DNA of 64,000 bases from Bog-473 sp963787485 (GTDB taxonomy: Bacteria; Actinomycetota; Acidimicrobiia; Acidimicrobiales; RAAP-2). The DNA is taken from assembly GCA_963787485.1 (NCBI GenBank), contig CAWBDF010000007.1, positions 1,054,001-1,118,000 on the forward strand. The letters are read 5' to 3'. This document shows positions 47,636 through 54,940 of the stretch, one piece after another. Made by a program: the position numbers and the translations under genes. The notes under the pieces are model-generated. The model saw only the letters and a program-made list of their open reading frames with translations, was not told the origin of the DNA and made no database searches. Positions within the stretch are counted from its first letter, which is position 1. Each line of letters begins with the position of its first letter.

Positions 47636-47950
47636 ATGGCCAGGGCCAAGATTTGGCTGGGTGATGTCGAGCACTGCGACAACCAGACGCGCTGGGCAAA
47701 GTTGGCTGTCGGCGAAAACATAGGCGTCGGGGTTATGCACGGCCCGGATGGGCGCCTGCATGTCTCCGAAATGTGGCCAGGGGCACACACCACGGTCCAC
47801 GGTCGCCTGGTCGGAATGGAGTGGCATGAAATGACCGATGACGGCCCAGGCGCCGGTGTCCGTGTGGACTCAACCGAAGACCACGTACCGGACGCTGACA
47901 ACTACGCGTTTGAGCTGACCGTCGCCACGCGGGATTGGCTGCCTCACTGA
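47636..47950 (+). CDS. Hypothetical protein, 104 residues
   Basis: From ATG 47636: ARAKIWLGDVEHCDNQTRWA, then VSEMWPGAHTTVHGRLVGME, and FELTVATRDWLPH at the end. It has a coding-like amino-acid mix with many Trp, His and Asp, but no known family, signal peptide or membrane span. It is divergent from the small membrane protein gene. RBS weak. Confidence 0.45.
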   Translation: MARAKIWLGDVEHCDNQTRWAKLAVGENIGVGVMHGPDGRLHVSEMWPGAHTTVHGRLVGMEWHEMTDDGPGAGVRVDSTEDHVPDADNYAFELTVATRDWLPH

Positions 47951-47961
47951 GAACGCCCCCC

Positions 47962-47982
47962 GGTCCGGCGGTCTGGGGCACC
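47962..47982 (+). repeat. REP-like hairpin repeat copy
   Basis: GGTCCGGCGGTCTGGGGCAC, 11 bp after the stop of the 104-residue protein. Confidence 0.6.
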
Positions 47983-48003
47983 CCTCACAATCCAGAGCTG
48001 CTG

Positions 48004-48294
48004 TTAGGAACCCTGATCTAACTCTTGCGGTTGCTCGTCGTCGGGCCGTTCGCTTCTCCAAGAAACGATTCGCCACTTGCCAAGAAGGCGAACCCTCCTG
48101 CACGACGACACATGCTCGCCCTCGTGGCCCAAGGGCCGACCGCACCTGATCTTGAACCACCCACTGCCCGCCGGCAGGACGCTCCCTTGTGCCTCGCTGC
48201 TCTCTGGCCACAGAGAGGCATTGAGGTCCAGAACCTTCGGGGACGAGATCGACGGGGTGGGGTGAATAATGCCAGTCCGCAATTGGAAGGTCAA
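48004..48294 (-). CDS. Hypothetical protein with CGRPxGHEGEH motif
   Basis: A 96-residue frame on the reverse strand contains WFKIRCGRPLGHEGEHVSSC and then RLLGKWRIVSWRSERPD. The C-G-x-P-x-G-H-x-G-x-H string is common in small actinobacterial proteins and probably binds zinc. The N-terminal 45 residues are less convincing, so a later start is possible. Function unknown. Confidence 0.5.
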   Translation of the reverse strand: MTFQLRTGIIHPTPSISSPKVLDLNASLWPESSEAQGSVLPAGSGWFKIRCGRPLGHEGEHVSSCRRVRLLGKWRIVSWRSERPDDEQPQELDQGS

Positions 48295-48445
48295 AGATCC
48301 CGGGATACTTGTGCTGCTGTTTCATGCAGGAATCGCTGAGCAATCAGCTTGCTGGTCTCCACCCGTCGCCATCGGTCATCAGACTCCGCCATATCGCCCA
48401 GTCAAGCTAGAAGGAATACGATTGGCGTGCGGAGCCATGCTGCGG

Positions 48446-48463
48446 ACCCGGCGAACGGGGGCA
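48446..48463 (+). repeat. REP-like hairpin repeat copy
   Basis: ACCCGGCGAACGGGGGCA, with a CCCG/CGGG stem and GCGAA loop. Confidence 0.6.
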
Positions 48464-48535
48464 GTCTGGGGTTCATCTGTACGATCAGCAGATGCGCAGC
48501 AACTTGCCGCCCTTGCCAGCCATCTTCTAAGACGA

Positions 48536-48811
48536 ATGAGGATCAGCATTGGCGTTCTGATCTTCTCGATGCTCGTATTTCTGGTTATCGGGATCGTATT
48601 CGGTGTCACGGCTGCAATCATCCTTGGTGTAGTGGGGTTGCTGGTTGCAGGCTTTGGCCTCTGGGTTTACCCCGACTGCGGAGACCAGACTGACCACTAC
48701 GCACACATGAAGGGAAGCGGGGCGTCCCTCCCACCATGGTGCCGGTCGGCTGCGCCCCAGCCCGGCGACGCTCCTATTACTTGTCAACCCCTCTTTTGGG
48801 TTCGGGAGTGA
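48536..48811 (+). CDS. Small membrane protein, two spans
   Basis: From ATG 48536 the 91-residue product opens with the hydrophobic run ISIGVLIFSMLVFLVIGIVF and continues through AAIILGVVGLLVAGFGLWV, then a polar tail DCGDQTDHYAHMKGSG with Cys and His. A longer in-frame ORF from 48269 has no RBS and overlaps a repeat, so the short form is preferred. No family is recognised. Confidence 0.5.
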   Translation: MRISIGVLIFSMLVFLVIGIVFGVTAAIILGVVGLLVAGFGLWVYPDCGDQTDHYAHMKGSGASLPPWCRSAAPQPGDAPITCQPLFWVRE

Positions 48812-48975
48812 AAACAGCGGACAGAACATTGATGAGTCACTCGAGCTGAGGACAGGCTCTTATTAGGTCACGCGTTTTCGAGATCGTGGGCCCGGGCTGA
48901 AGGTCGGCTTGTCGCTGGGAAGTCAACCCTGCCGGGCGACAGTACTGGGCTGAGCCAGACCGACAGCCCGGGGAC

Positions 48976-50025
48976 TCAGCCGCGAGGCAAGTAGCGATAG
49001 ACCTCGCGGGCGACGTAGCGCTTCAAGATGCGGATGGCCTCGTGCTTGGTGCGACCCTCCTTGACCCGACTCTCGAAATAGACCTGGGTCCGAGGGTCGT
49101 GGGCGATGCGGACAATGACGATGCGCCAGAGCGCGCTGTTGGCCTGGCGATCCCCACCTTCGTGGGCTCGGACCTTGCTGCCCTTCTTGCCCGATCCGGT
49201 TGGGATGGGCGACACGCCGCAGAGGTGGGCCCAGGCGGCTTCGGAGTGGAGGCGTTCGGGGTTGTCGCCGGCCGCCATGACGAGCGCAGCCGCGGTGTCG
49301 GGGCCGACGCCGAAGAGGCCGAGGAGCTCGGGCACGGTTGCCTCGAGGAGTGCTTCGATCCGCTCGTCGAGCGCGGCCAACTCGTCGTCGAGAGCGCTGA
49401 TCCGATGCGCCAACGAAGACAACGAAGCCTTGGTGGCTGCCGTGACCGGGTCAGCGGATCGTGTCGGTCGCAGCTTCGTCGCCTCAGCCACGAGAGCCGG
49501 GACGGAGAGACCCTTGAGGCGGCAACGGAGCTGTTCAGGGGCGCTGTAGCCGAGGTGGCGCATCTGGATCAACGCCTTGACTCTGGCCTGGCGGGCCGAG
49601 CGCTTGGCCACGACCAGGACCCGGATGGCTTCGACGGCGCCGTCTCTGGATTTGGGGTTCCCACTCGCCCGGCCGCTCAAGGCAGCGCGGGCCGCTTCAA
49701 CCGCATCGAGAGGGTCGGACTTACCACTGCGGCGCCGCTCTTCTCGGTTCGGTCGGTCGACTTCGATGACTTCGACACCCACCCGGCGCAGGTAACGGGT
49801 CAACCCGGACCCATAGGAACCCGTGCCTTCGATCCCAATCTTGATCACGTCGCCGAACGTCTCGAGCCATGCGAGCAGCGCTTTGTAACCGGCCGAGTTG
49901 GTCTCGAATCGCTCGGTGCCGAGCAGCCCGCCCAGCGGGTCCAGGGCCGCAGCCACATGAACGTCGAGGTGTGTGTCGACACCACCGGTCACACCACGCC
50001 CAGCTTCTACGATGGTCATGGTCAT
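48976..50025 (-). CDS. IS110-family transposase (DEDD recombinase)
   Basis: A 349-residue recombinase. The RuvC-like DEDD domain has D17 in GVDTHLDVH, E66 in IGIEGTGSYG, and D104/D107 in KSDPLDAVEAA. The C-terminal transposase_20 domain reads LFGVGPDTAAALVMAAGDNP and HSEAAWAHLCGVSPIPTGSG, which carries the catalytic serine. All key residues are present, so it may be active. IS110 enzymes use a non-coding bridge RNA from the element to choose donor and target sites. Confidence 0.92.
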   Translation of the reverse strand: MTMTIVEAGRGVTGGVDTHLDVHVAAALDPLGGLLGTERFETNSAGYKALLAWLETFGDVIKIGIEGTGSYGSGLTRYLRRVGVEVIEVDRPNREERRRSGKSDPLDAVEAARAALSGRASGNPKSRDGAVEAIRVLVVAKRSARQARVKALIQMRHLGYSAPEQLRCRLKGLSVPALVAEATKLRPTRSADPVTAATKASLSSLAHRISALDDELAALDERIEALLEATVPELLGLFGVGPDTAAALVMAAGDNPERLHSEAAWAHLCGVSPIPTGSGKKGSKVRAHEGGDRQANSALWRIVIVRIAHDPRTQVYFESRVKEGRTKHEAIRILKRYVAREVYRYLPRG

Positions 50026-50260
50026 CCCTTTCTCTCAAAGGTGTGAGGGATGGCACGGCCGTTCCGGATCGGAGCGACGGGGGTCTGGGCTGTTGCTGCA
50101 ACCCGGACCAATCACCCCAACTCTGAGACGGGACGTGCCGTCTTTCAATGTGCGGCTGGAAGGTCTCGGTCGACGACGTCTTGCAACGTCACGGGACTCC
50201 AAGTCAGACCGAACCTGCCAGCACTCCCGAAGCTATTCAGGACCAGCAATCAAGCGGTGG
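50026..50260 (-). other. Candidate left non-coding end with bridge RNA
   Basis: No gene is seen in the 235 bp upstream of the transposase start. In the IS110 group the bridge RNA is encoded here. The region is GC-rich with short complementary stretches, but its fold cannot be judged by eye. 50261-50483 likewise holds no recognised gene. Confidence 0.3.
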
Positions 50261-50483
50261 ACCCTCAGAGAAGTATCAATGTACTGGGGCATCCCGAGAC
50301 ATCCGGACAAATCAGCCGACGGCGAGCCACTCGTAGCGAATGCCGATAGCCACAACAAGCAGTCCTCACAACCTTCGGATCGCCGATTCGAGAAGATGAG
50401 GTTGGAGTCGAGCACCGATCCACCTGCTCCGACGCAGGACGATCGATTATTGGTATGCGACGCCCGCCGTCACGGCGAGCCCG

Positions 50484-50993
50484 TCAACGGGCGGCGAGGT
50501 AGCCCTCGGCGCGCAGCATCTCCTCGACGCCTCCGGCAACCACGATCCGACGCAGTACCTCGGGGACCGGGTTTCCCTGTAGGGCGGTGCCCTTCGTCTC
50601 GTTGTGGACCTCACCGGTGACCCAGTTGACCCGGGCGACGTCGCCCTCGTCGAACGCATCGAGGATCCCCGGACAGGGCAGGGACGGAAGCCCGACGTTG
50701 ATACAGTTCCGCAAGCCCAGACCGTTGAAGGAATCGGCCACCACGACGCTCACACCGAGCCCGACGAACATGGCGCCGATCGGACGCGCCGAACCCACAC
50801 CGAAATTGCGACCGGCGAGGAGGATGTCCCCCCGCTGCACCTCGTCCTTCCAGCCCGGTCGGTTCGCGTTGAACACGTGCTCGAGCTGTTCCTCCGTCGT
50901 CATATAGATAGCGAAGTTCGGAATGACGAGGTCGGTGTTGATGTCGTCGCCGAACTTCCAGACCTTGCCCGCGTACACGTCGTCCATCGACAT
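50484..50993 (-). CDS. leuD: Isopropylmalate dehydratase small-subunit-like protein (LeuD/aconitase swivel)
   Basis: A 169-residue protein from ATG 50993 after GAAAGGG. The swivel domain has GDDINTDLVIPNFAIY and LLAGRNFGVGSARPIGAMFV, ending FDEGDVARVNWVTGEVHN. It fits the LeuD2/homoaconitase small-subunit group that pairs with a LeuC-like iron-sulfur subunit. The neighbouring large subunit is reduced to a C-terminal stub, so this protein has no obvious partner here unless a second LeuC exists elsewhere. Confidence 0.85.
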   Translation of the reverse strand: MSMDDVYAGKVWKFGDDINTDLVIPNFAIYMTTEEQLEHVFNANRPGWKDEVQRGDILLAGRNFGVGSARPIGAMFVGLGVSVVVADSFNGLGLRNCINVGLPSLPCPGILDAFDEGDVARVNWVTGEVHNETKGTALQGNPVPEVLRRIVVAGGVEEMLRAEGYLAAR

Positions 50994-51031
50994 GAACCCT
51001 TTCTCGTTCGATCGGGGATGACCCGAGACTC

Positions 51032-51272
51032 TCAGACTTCCCTCGGGTCGGTGATGACCCCGGTGAGGGCGGAGGCGGCCACCGTGGCCGGGGAACCCAT
51101 GAACACCTCGGCGTCGGGACTGCCCATCCGACCCTTGAAGTTGCGCGTCGAGGCCGTGATATAGGTCTCGCCGTCCCCGAGCAGGCCCATGTGGCCTCCG
51201 AAGCACGCCACGCAGGTCGAGCTCGTGACGACCGCACCCGCGTCCATCAACGTCTCCACGTAGCCCAGCTTG
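51032..51272 (-). pseudogene. leuC: LeuC-type large subunit, C-terminal fragment
   Basis: The open frame begins near 51272 as KLGYVETLMDAGAVVTSSTC and continues CFGGHMGLLGDGETYITAST, RNFKGRMGSPDAEVFMGSPA, ending TGVITDPREV. These are the last 80 residues of a LeuC/aconitase-type large subunit; the iron-sulfur cysteine in TCVAC is visible but the other two cysteines are absent. Its upstream part is replaced by unrelated sequence. It lies 38 bp before the leuD-like start, as in a leuCD operon. Confidence 0.85.
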
Positions 51273-51290
51273 ATTGAATTACGTCACGCC

Positions 51291-51509
51291 TCATGGTCGC
51301 TCATCGACCTCGGTTACGTACACCCAGTCATCAACGTGTGCGCTGTGGCGTTTGACGACGATGGGGCTATCTTTCGACTGTGAGAGCTCGCGAGCCTTTG
51401 CTTCTGCTGTGTCGTTACCATTGAACTCGCCAGTATCTACAACGGTCTCATCTGGTTGAGAGAACTGGTATCGCCAGAGTCTTCCGAACGACGGATCTGC
51501 ATCGGTCAT
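51291..51509 (-). CDS. Hypothetical protein, 72 residues
   Basis: From ATG 51509: TDADPSFGRLWRYQFSQPDE and AEAKARELSQSKDSPIVVKR, ending DDWVYVTEVDERP. The composition looks coding, like small proteins with an alternating strand-helix-strand-strand layout. The frame can be extended to 51584. No family is recognised. It sits in the scar between the LeuC stub and a truncated SDR. Confidence 0.5.
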   Translation of the reverse strand: MTDADPSFGRLWRYQFSQPDETVVDTGEFNGNDTAEAKARELSQSKDSPIVVKRHSAHVDDWVYVTEVDERP

Positions 51510-51554
51510 GTCTTCGACAATACCGACTGGGCAGTCTGGCGGGAAGCGCCCCCC

Positions 51555-51573
51555 GTGCTGGCGTTCGGGGATA
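51555..51573 (+). repeat. REP-like hairpin repeat copy
   Basis: GTGCTGGCGTTCGGGGATA, with a CCCCG/CGGGG stem across the loop. Confidence 0.55.
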
Positions 51574-51696
51574 CCCTCGCTCACCGCGCAACCGGAAGCA
51601 GCGGAGCGGATCTCCAGGCCGAGAGATTCCGTATCGGCTACCCCGGTTAGCTGTCATCCGCGTGTCTCGAGCTGAGCTCTCACTTCTGGCATTCGC

Positions 51697-52512
51697 GTGT
51701 CAGGAGCTTTGGTGGGGGATCAGGTTGTGGCGACAGCCCGTAGACCGGAGCAGCTCGACGATCTGGTGCGACTCCACGGTGCCGACCTGCTCGGTCTTCC
51801 GCTCGATGTCACCGACTCGAGGGCGGCCCAGCAGACCCTCCAAGCCGCAGTCGATCGGTTCGGCCGGTTGGATGTCGTTGTGAACAATGCTGGCTACGCA
51901 AACGTCGCTTTGATCGAAACCGGCGAAGACGAAGATTTTCGAGACCAGTCCGAGACAAATGTTTGCGGTGCCTACAACGTGACCAAGGCGACGATCGGGC
52001 CGGTGCGCAGCCATGGCGGAGGGCTCATCGTGCAGTTCTCGTCGATCGGTGGCCGAGTTGGCGGCTCGCCTGGAATCGCCAGCTACCAGGCGGCCAAATT
52101 CGCCGTTGACGGATTCACGAGAGTGCTGGCTGCGGAGACGGCTCACTTCGACATCCGGACCCTGGTCGTCGAGCCAAGCGGGTTCGCGACCGATTGGGCG
52201 GGCGCTTCGATGACGATCTACAACATCCCTGTCGACTACGACCAGACCGTCGGCACCATGCAGCGACGGGTCCGCACGAATCCGGCTGGTCTAGCTGGCG
52301 ACCCGGTGCGGGCGGCGGAGATCATCGTGCAAGTCGTGAAGCGAGAGCGCGTACCTTCCCACTTGCCCCTCGTCGTGAACGCCGTCGAGATGGCACTCGG
52401 GTACTCCCGTCGACAACTTGAAGAAGTCAAGTCCTGGGAACACGTGAGTCGCTCGGCCGACTACGTCGAGCCATTTCCCGTGCCGTTGCCGGCCGACGAT
52501 GGGGACAACTGA
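51697..52512 (+). pseudogene. 5'-truncated short-chain dehydrogenase
   Basis: The 271-codon frame starts GDQVVATARRPEQLDDLV, i.e. the second strand of an SDR Rossmann fold. The glycine motif TGxxxGxG and first strand, normally about 25 residues before it, are absent; the sequence there is unrelated. NNAG, SSIGG and SYQAAK remain. Without the first strand it cannot bind NAD(P) normally, so it is probably inactive, though a very short N-terminus is not excluded. Confidence 0.75.
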
Positions 52513-52755
52513 ACGAGGCCCTTCATGGACTCTGAATCCCGCCTTCACCGTCTTCGGACGTCTTCAGGGTGCCTACGTTCGGGTGAAAGTTAGGAAGCCT
52601 CGTACGTTCGAGGTGACGTCGAGACGGCACAACCACGTGGTCGAGGGTGTTCTGTCACCCGAGGCGGTTCGCGTGAGCATGTGGTACCTTCCGACCGGGA
52701 CTTGCAATAGGACCGCGGTTTCGAGGCCCGTTTAGAATCGCGGCACGGGGGGCCA

Positions 52756-54930
52756 ATGCATCAAGTAGGTGTGGTCTCGACGGATGAACCCGGCTGGATG
52801 CGGTCGGAATTGGACGCGTCCCACCCTCCGCGTCCACTGACCGGCTACCTCGTTGGCGTCGATATCGGTGGCACGTTCACGGACTGTGCGGTCGTTCTCC
52901 CCGACGGACGGGTCTTCACAGGCAAGGCACCCTCCACGCCGCCCGACCTTTCGGGCGGCTTCTTCGACGCCCTGGCCGACGCCGCAGACAGCATGTCTCT
53001 GGGTTTGGCGGATCTGCTCGCGAATACGGACCGCCTGGCCCATGGCACGACAACCGGGTTGAATGCGCTCTTGACGAAGTCCGGCGCCAGGGTGGCCCTG
53101 GTAACCACGGCTGGCCACGCCGACGCGATCCGCATCATGAACGACCAGGGACGAGTTCTCGGCTCATCGATGGCGGAGATGCTGGACTGGTCGATCAGCT
53201 CGGTACCGGATCCGATCCTGCCACGCGAGCTGGTCGTGGAGGTCCACGAGCGAATCAACTCGCAGGGCGAAGTTGTAGCACCGCTCAGGGACGACGAGGT
53301 CTCTCGGGTGGCGGCAGCTGTCGCCGACTGCGATGTCGAGGCGGTTGCGGTCAGTTGTCTGTGGAGCTTCTCCAACCGCGACCACGAGCGGCGCATCCGC
53401 GATGCACTGCTCAGCGCCCTGCCGGGCATGCACGTGTCGTGTAGTTCCGAGGTCGCACCCCGAATCGGGATCTACCCTCGTACCGTCGCGACCGTGATGA
53501 ACGCACAGCTGGTGCCCCTCATGACTCACTACGTGGCTCGCATCGCGGAACGAGCTCGCGGTCTCGGGTTCGACAAAGAGGTGTTCTTCGTCCGGGACGA
53601 CGGCGGTCTCGTCCCGGCGGGGGAAGCGGCTCGCTTTCCGGTCAGCACCTTGAGGTCAGGTCCCGTTGCTGGTGTCGTAGGGACCGCAGTCGTTGGCGAG
53701 CAGTTCGAGCAGCCCCGCATCATCGTTGCCGACATGGGCGGTACGACGTTCGACGTCAGCGTCATCCGGGATGGCCAGCCCGGCCGGTACGACGAGAGCG
53801 TGCTCCAACGCCAACTCGTTCACCTGAGAGCGGTCGACGTCGAATCAGTGGGAGCGGGCGGCGGCAGCATCGCCTGGGTGGACGATCGTACCGGCGTGCT
53901 CCGGGTCGGACCGCGCAGCGCCGGAGCACGTCCAGGGCCCATTTGCTACGGCCAGGGTGGCACTGAGGTTACGGTGACCGACGCCGATCTGGTGCTCGGA
54001 ATCTTGAACCCCGACCGTGCCTTGGCCGGCAACTTGAAGCTCGATCGCGACGCCGCATTCGAGGGGTTGGCTCGCCTCGGTGAGCGGCTCGGGCTCGACG
54101 CCGTGCAGTGCGCAGCAGGCGTTGTAGAGGTGGTCGACAGCCTGATGGAGGATCTCGTCCGGCGCGTGACAGTGCAGCGCGGGCAGGATCCTCGCGACTT
54201 CAATCTGTGGGTGTACGGCGGCGCATCCGGCGCTCACGCTGGGCTCTTCAGTCGGCAGCTGGGAGTCGAGCGCATCGTGTTGCCCCTGGGAGGGACTGCC
54301 TCTGTGTGGTCAGCGCTCGGCTGCACCCTCCTGGGCCTTCGCCGCGAGTTCGCCACCTCGGTCTACGTCCAGCCACCCTGGGACCTTGCGCTCGTCAAAA
54401 ACGTCCTTGAGCGACTCACCGAGGACGCGCACGCCTTTGCCGACGCGATCGGCATCGAACGCGAGAGCTACCGGCTTATGCGCGCGGCCAACCTGCGCTA
54501 TGGACTCCAGGTCCACGAAGTGGAGGTCCCGACGGGCGATGGTGCCGTCTCGGCCGCCTGGGCCGAGGAGCTCCTCGAAACCTTCGAGCAAGCGTACGAA
54601 GATCGCTTTGGCGCCGGGACTGGCTTTTCCGGCGCCGGCGCGACGCTCACTGGGCTGCGCGTCATCCTCGAGTCGAGCGAAGACTCCGACTTGCCGGCGC
54701 TGTGGACCGATCAGTCGTCGATGGCCGCGGAGTCGGACGCGACCCGCCCGGTCTTTTGGGGAGAGCTCGGAACCTGGATCGACACGCCGATCCTCTCGGG
54801 CGGCTCGCTCGTCGCCAACGAGCTTGTCGATGGACCAGTGATCGTCGAGTATCCGCACACGACAGTGGTGGCACGTCCCGGTCAACGGCTGGGCGCCGAC
54901 CGACGGGGCAACGTGGTGCTCGAAACATGA
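52756..54930 (+). CDS. hyuA: Hydantoinase/oxoprolinase subunit A (acetone carboxylase alpha-like)
   Basis: A 724-residue ATP-binding subunit. VGVDIGGTFTDCAVVLPDG near residue 33 and IIVADMGGTTFDVSVIRDG near 325 are the two actin-like phosphate-binding loops. GAGGGSIAWVD and YGQGG follow in the usual places. Members act with HyuB on N-methylhydantoin, 5-oxoproline, or, as acetone/acetophenone carboxylase, on ketones. Together with the next gene, 10 bp downstream, it forms a two-gene operon. Confidence 0.93.
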   Translation: MHQVGVVSTDEPGWMRSELDASHPPRPLTGYLVGVDIGGTFTDCAVVLPDGRVFTGKAPSTPPDLSGGFFDALADAADSMSLGLADLLANTDRLAHGTTTGLNALLTKSGARVALVTTAGHADAIRIMNDQGRVLGSSMAEMLDWSISSVPDPILPRELVVEVHERINSQGEVVAPLRDDEVSRVAAAVADCDVEAVAVSCLWSFSNRDHERRIRDALLSALPGMHVSCSSEVAPRIGIYPRTVATVMNAQLVPLMTHYVARIAERARGLGFDKEVFFVRDDGGLVPAGEAARFPVSTLRSGPVAGVVGTAVVGEQFEQPRIIVADMGGTTFDVSVIRDGQPGRYDESVLQRQLVHLRAVDVESVGAGGGSIAWVDDRTGVLRVGPRSAGARPGPICYGQGGTEVTVTDADLVLGILNPDRALAGNLKLDRDAAFEGLARLGERLGLDAVQCAAGVVEVVDSLMEDLVRRVTVQRGQDPRDFNLWVYGGASGAHAGLFSRQLGVERIVLPLGGTASVWSALGCTLLGLRREFATSVYVQPPWDLALVKNVLERLTEDAHAFADAIGIERESYRLMRAANLRYGLQVHEVEVPTGDGAVSAAWAEELLETFEQAYEDRFGAGTGFSGAGATLTGLRVILESSEDSDLPALWTDQSSMAAESDATRPVFWGELGTWIDTPILSGGSLVANELVDGPVIVEYPHTTVVARPGQRLGADRRGNVVLET

Positions 54931-54940
54931 GGAGGAACCT

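Larger units (their letters stand above)
48901..50260 (-). mobile_element. IS110-family insertion sequence, apparently complete
   Basis: Bounds are estimated. The right end is inferred from about 75 bp after the transposase stop (48901-48975) that matches the decayed copy at 34167-34240, including CTGTCGCCC and GGGTTGAC. The left end is not determined; about 230 bp of non-coding sequence upstream of the start codon is included. There are no terminal inverted repeats, as is usual for IS110. Confidence 0.6.

Noticed and set aside
46919..47950. 343-codon forward frame
   Set aside because: Only its last 104 codons look coding; the earlier part is antisense to better-supported reverse genes.
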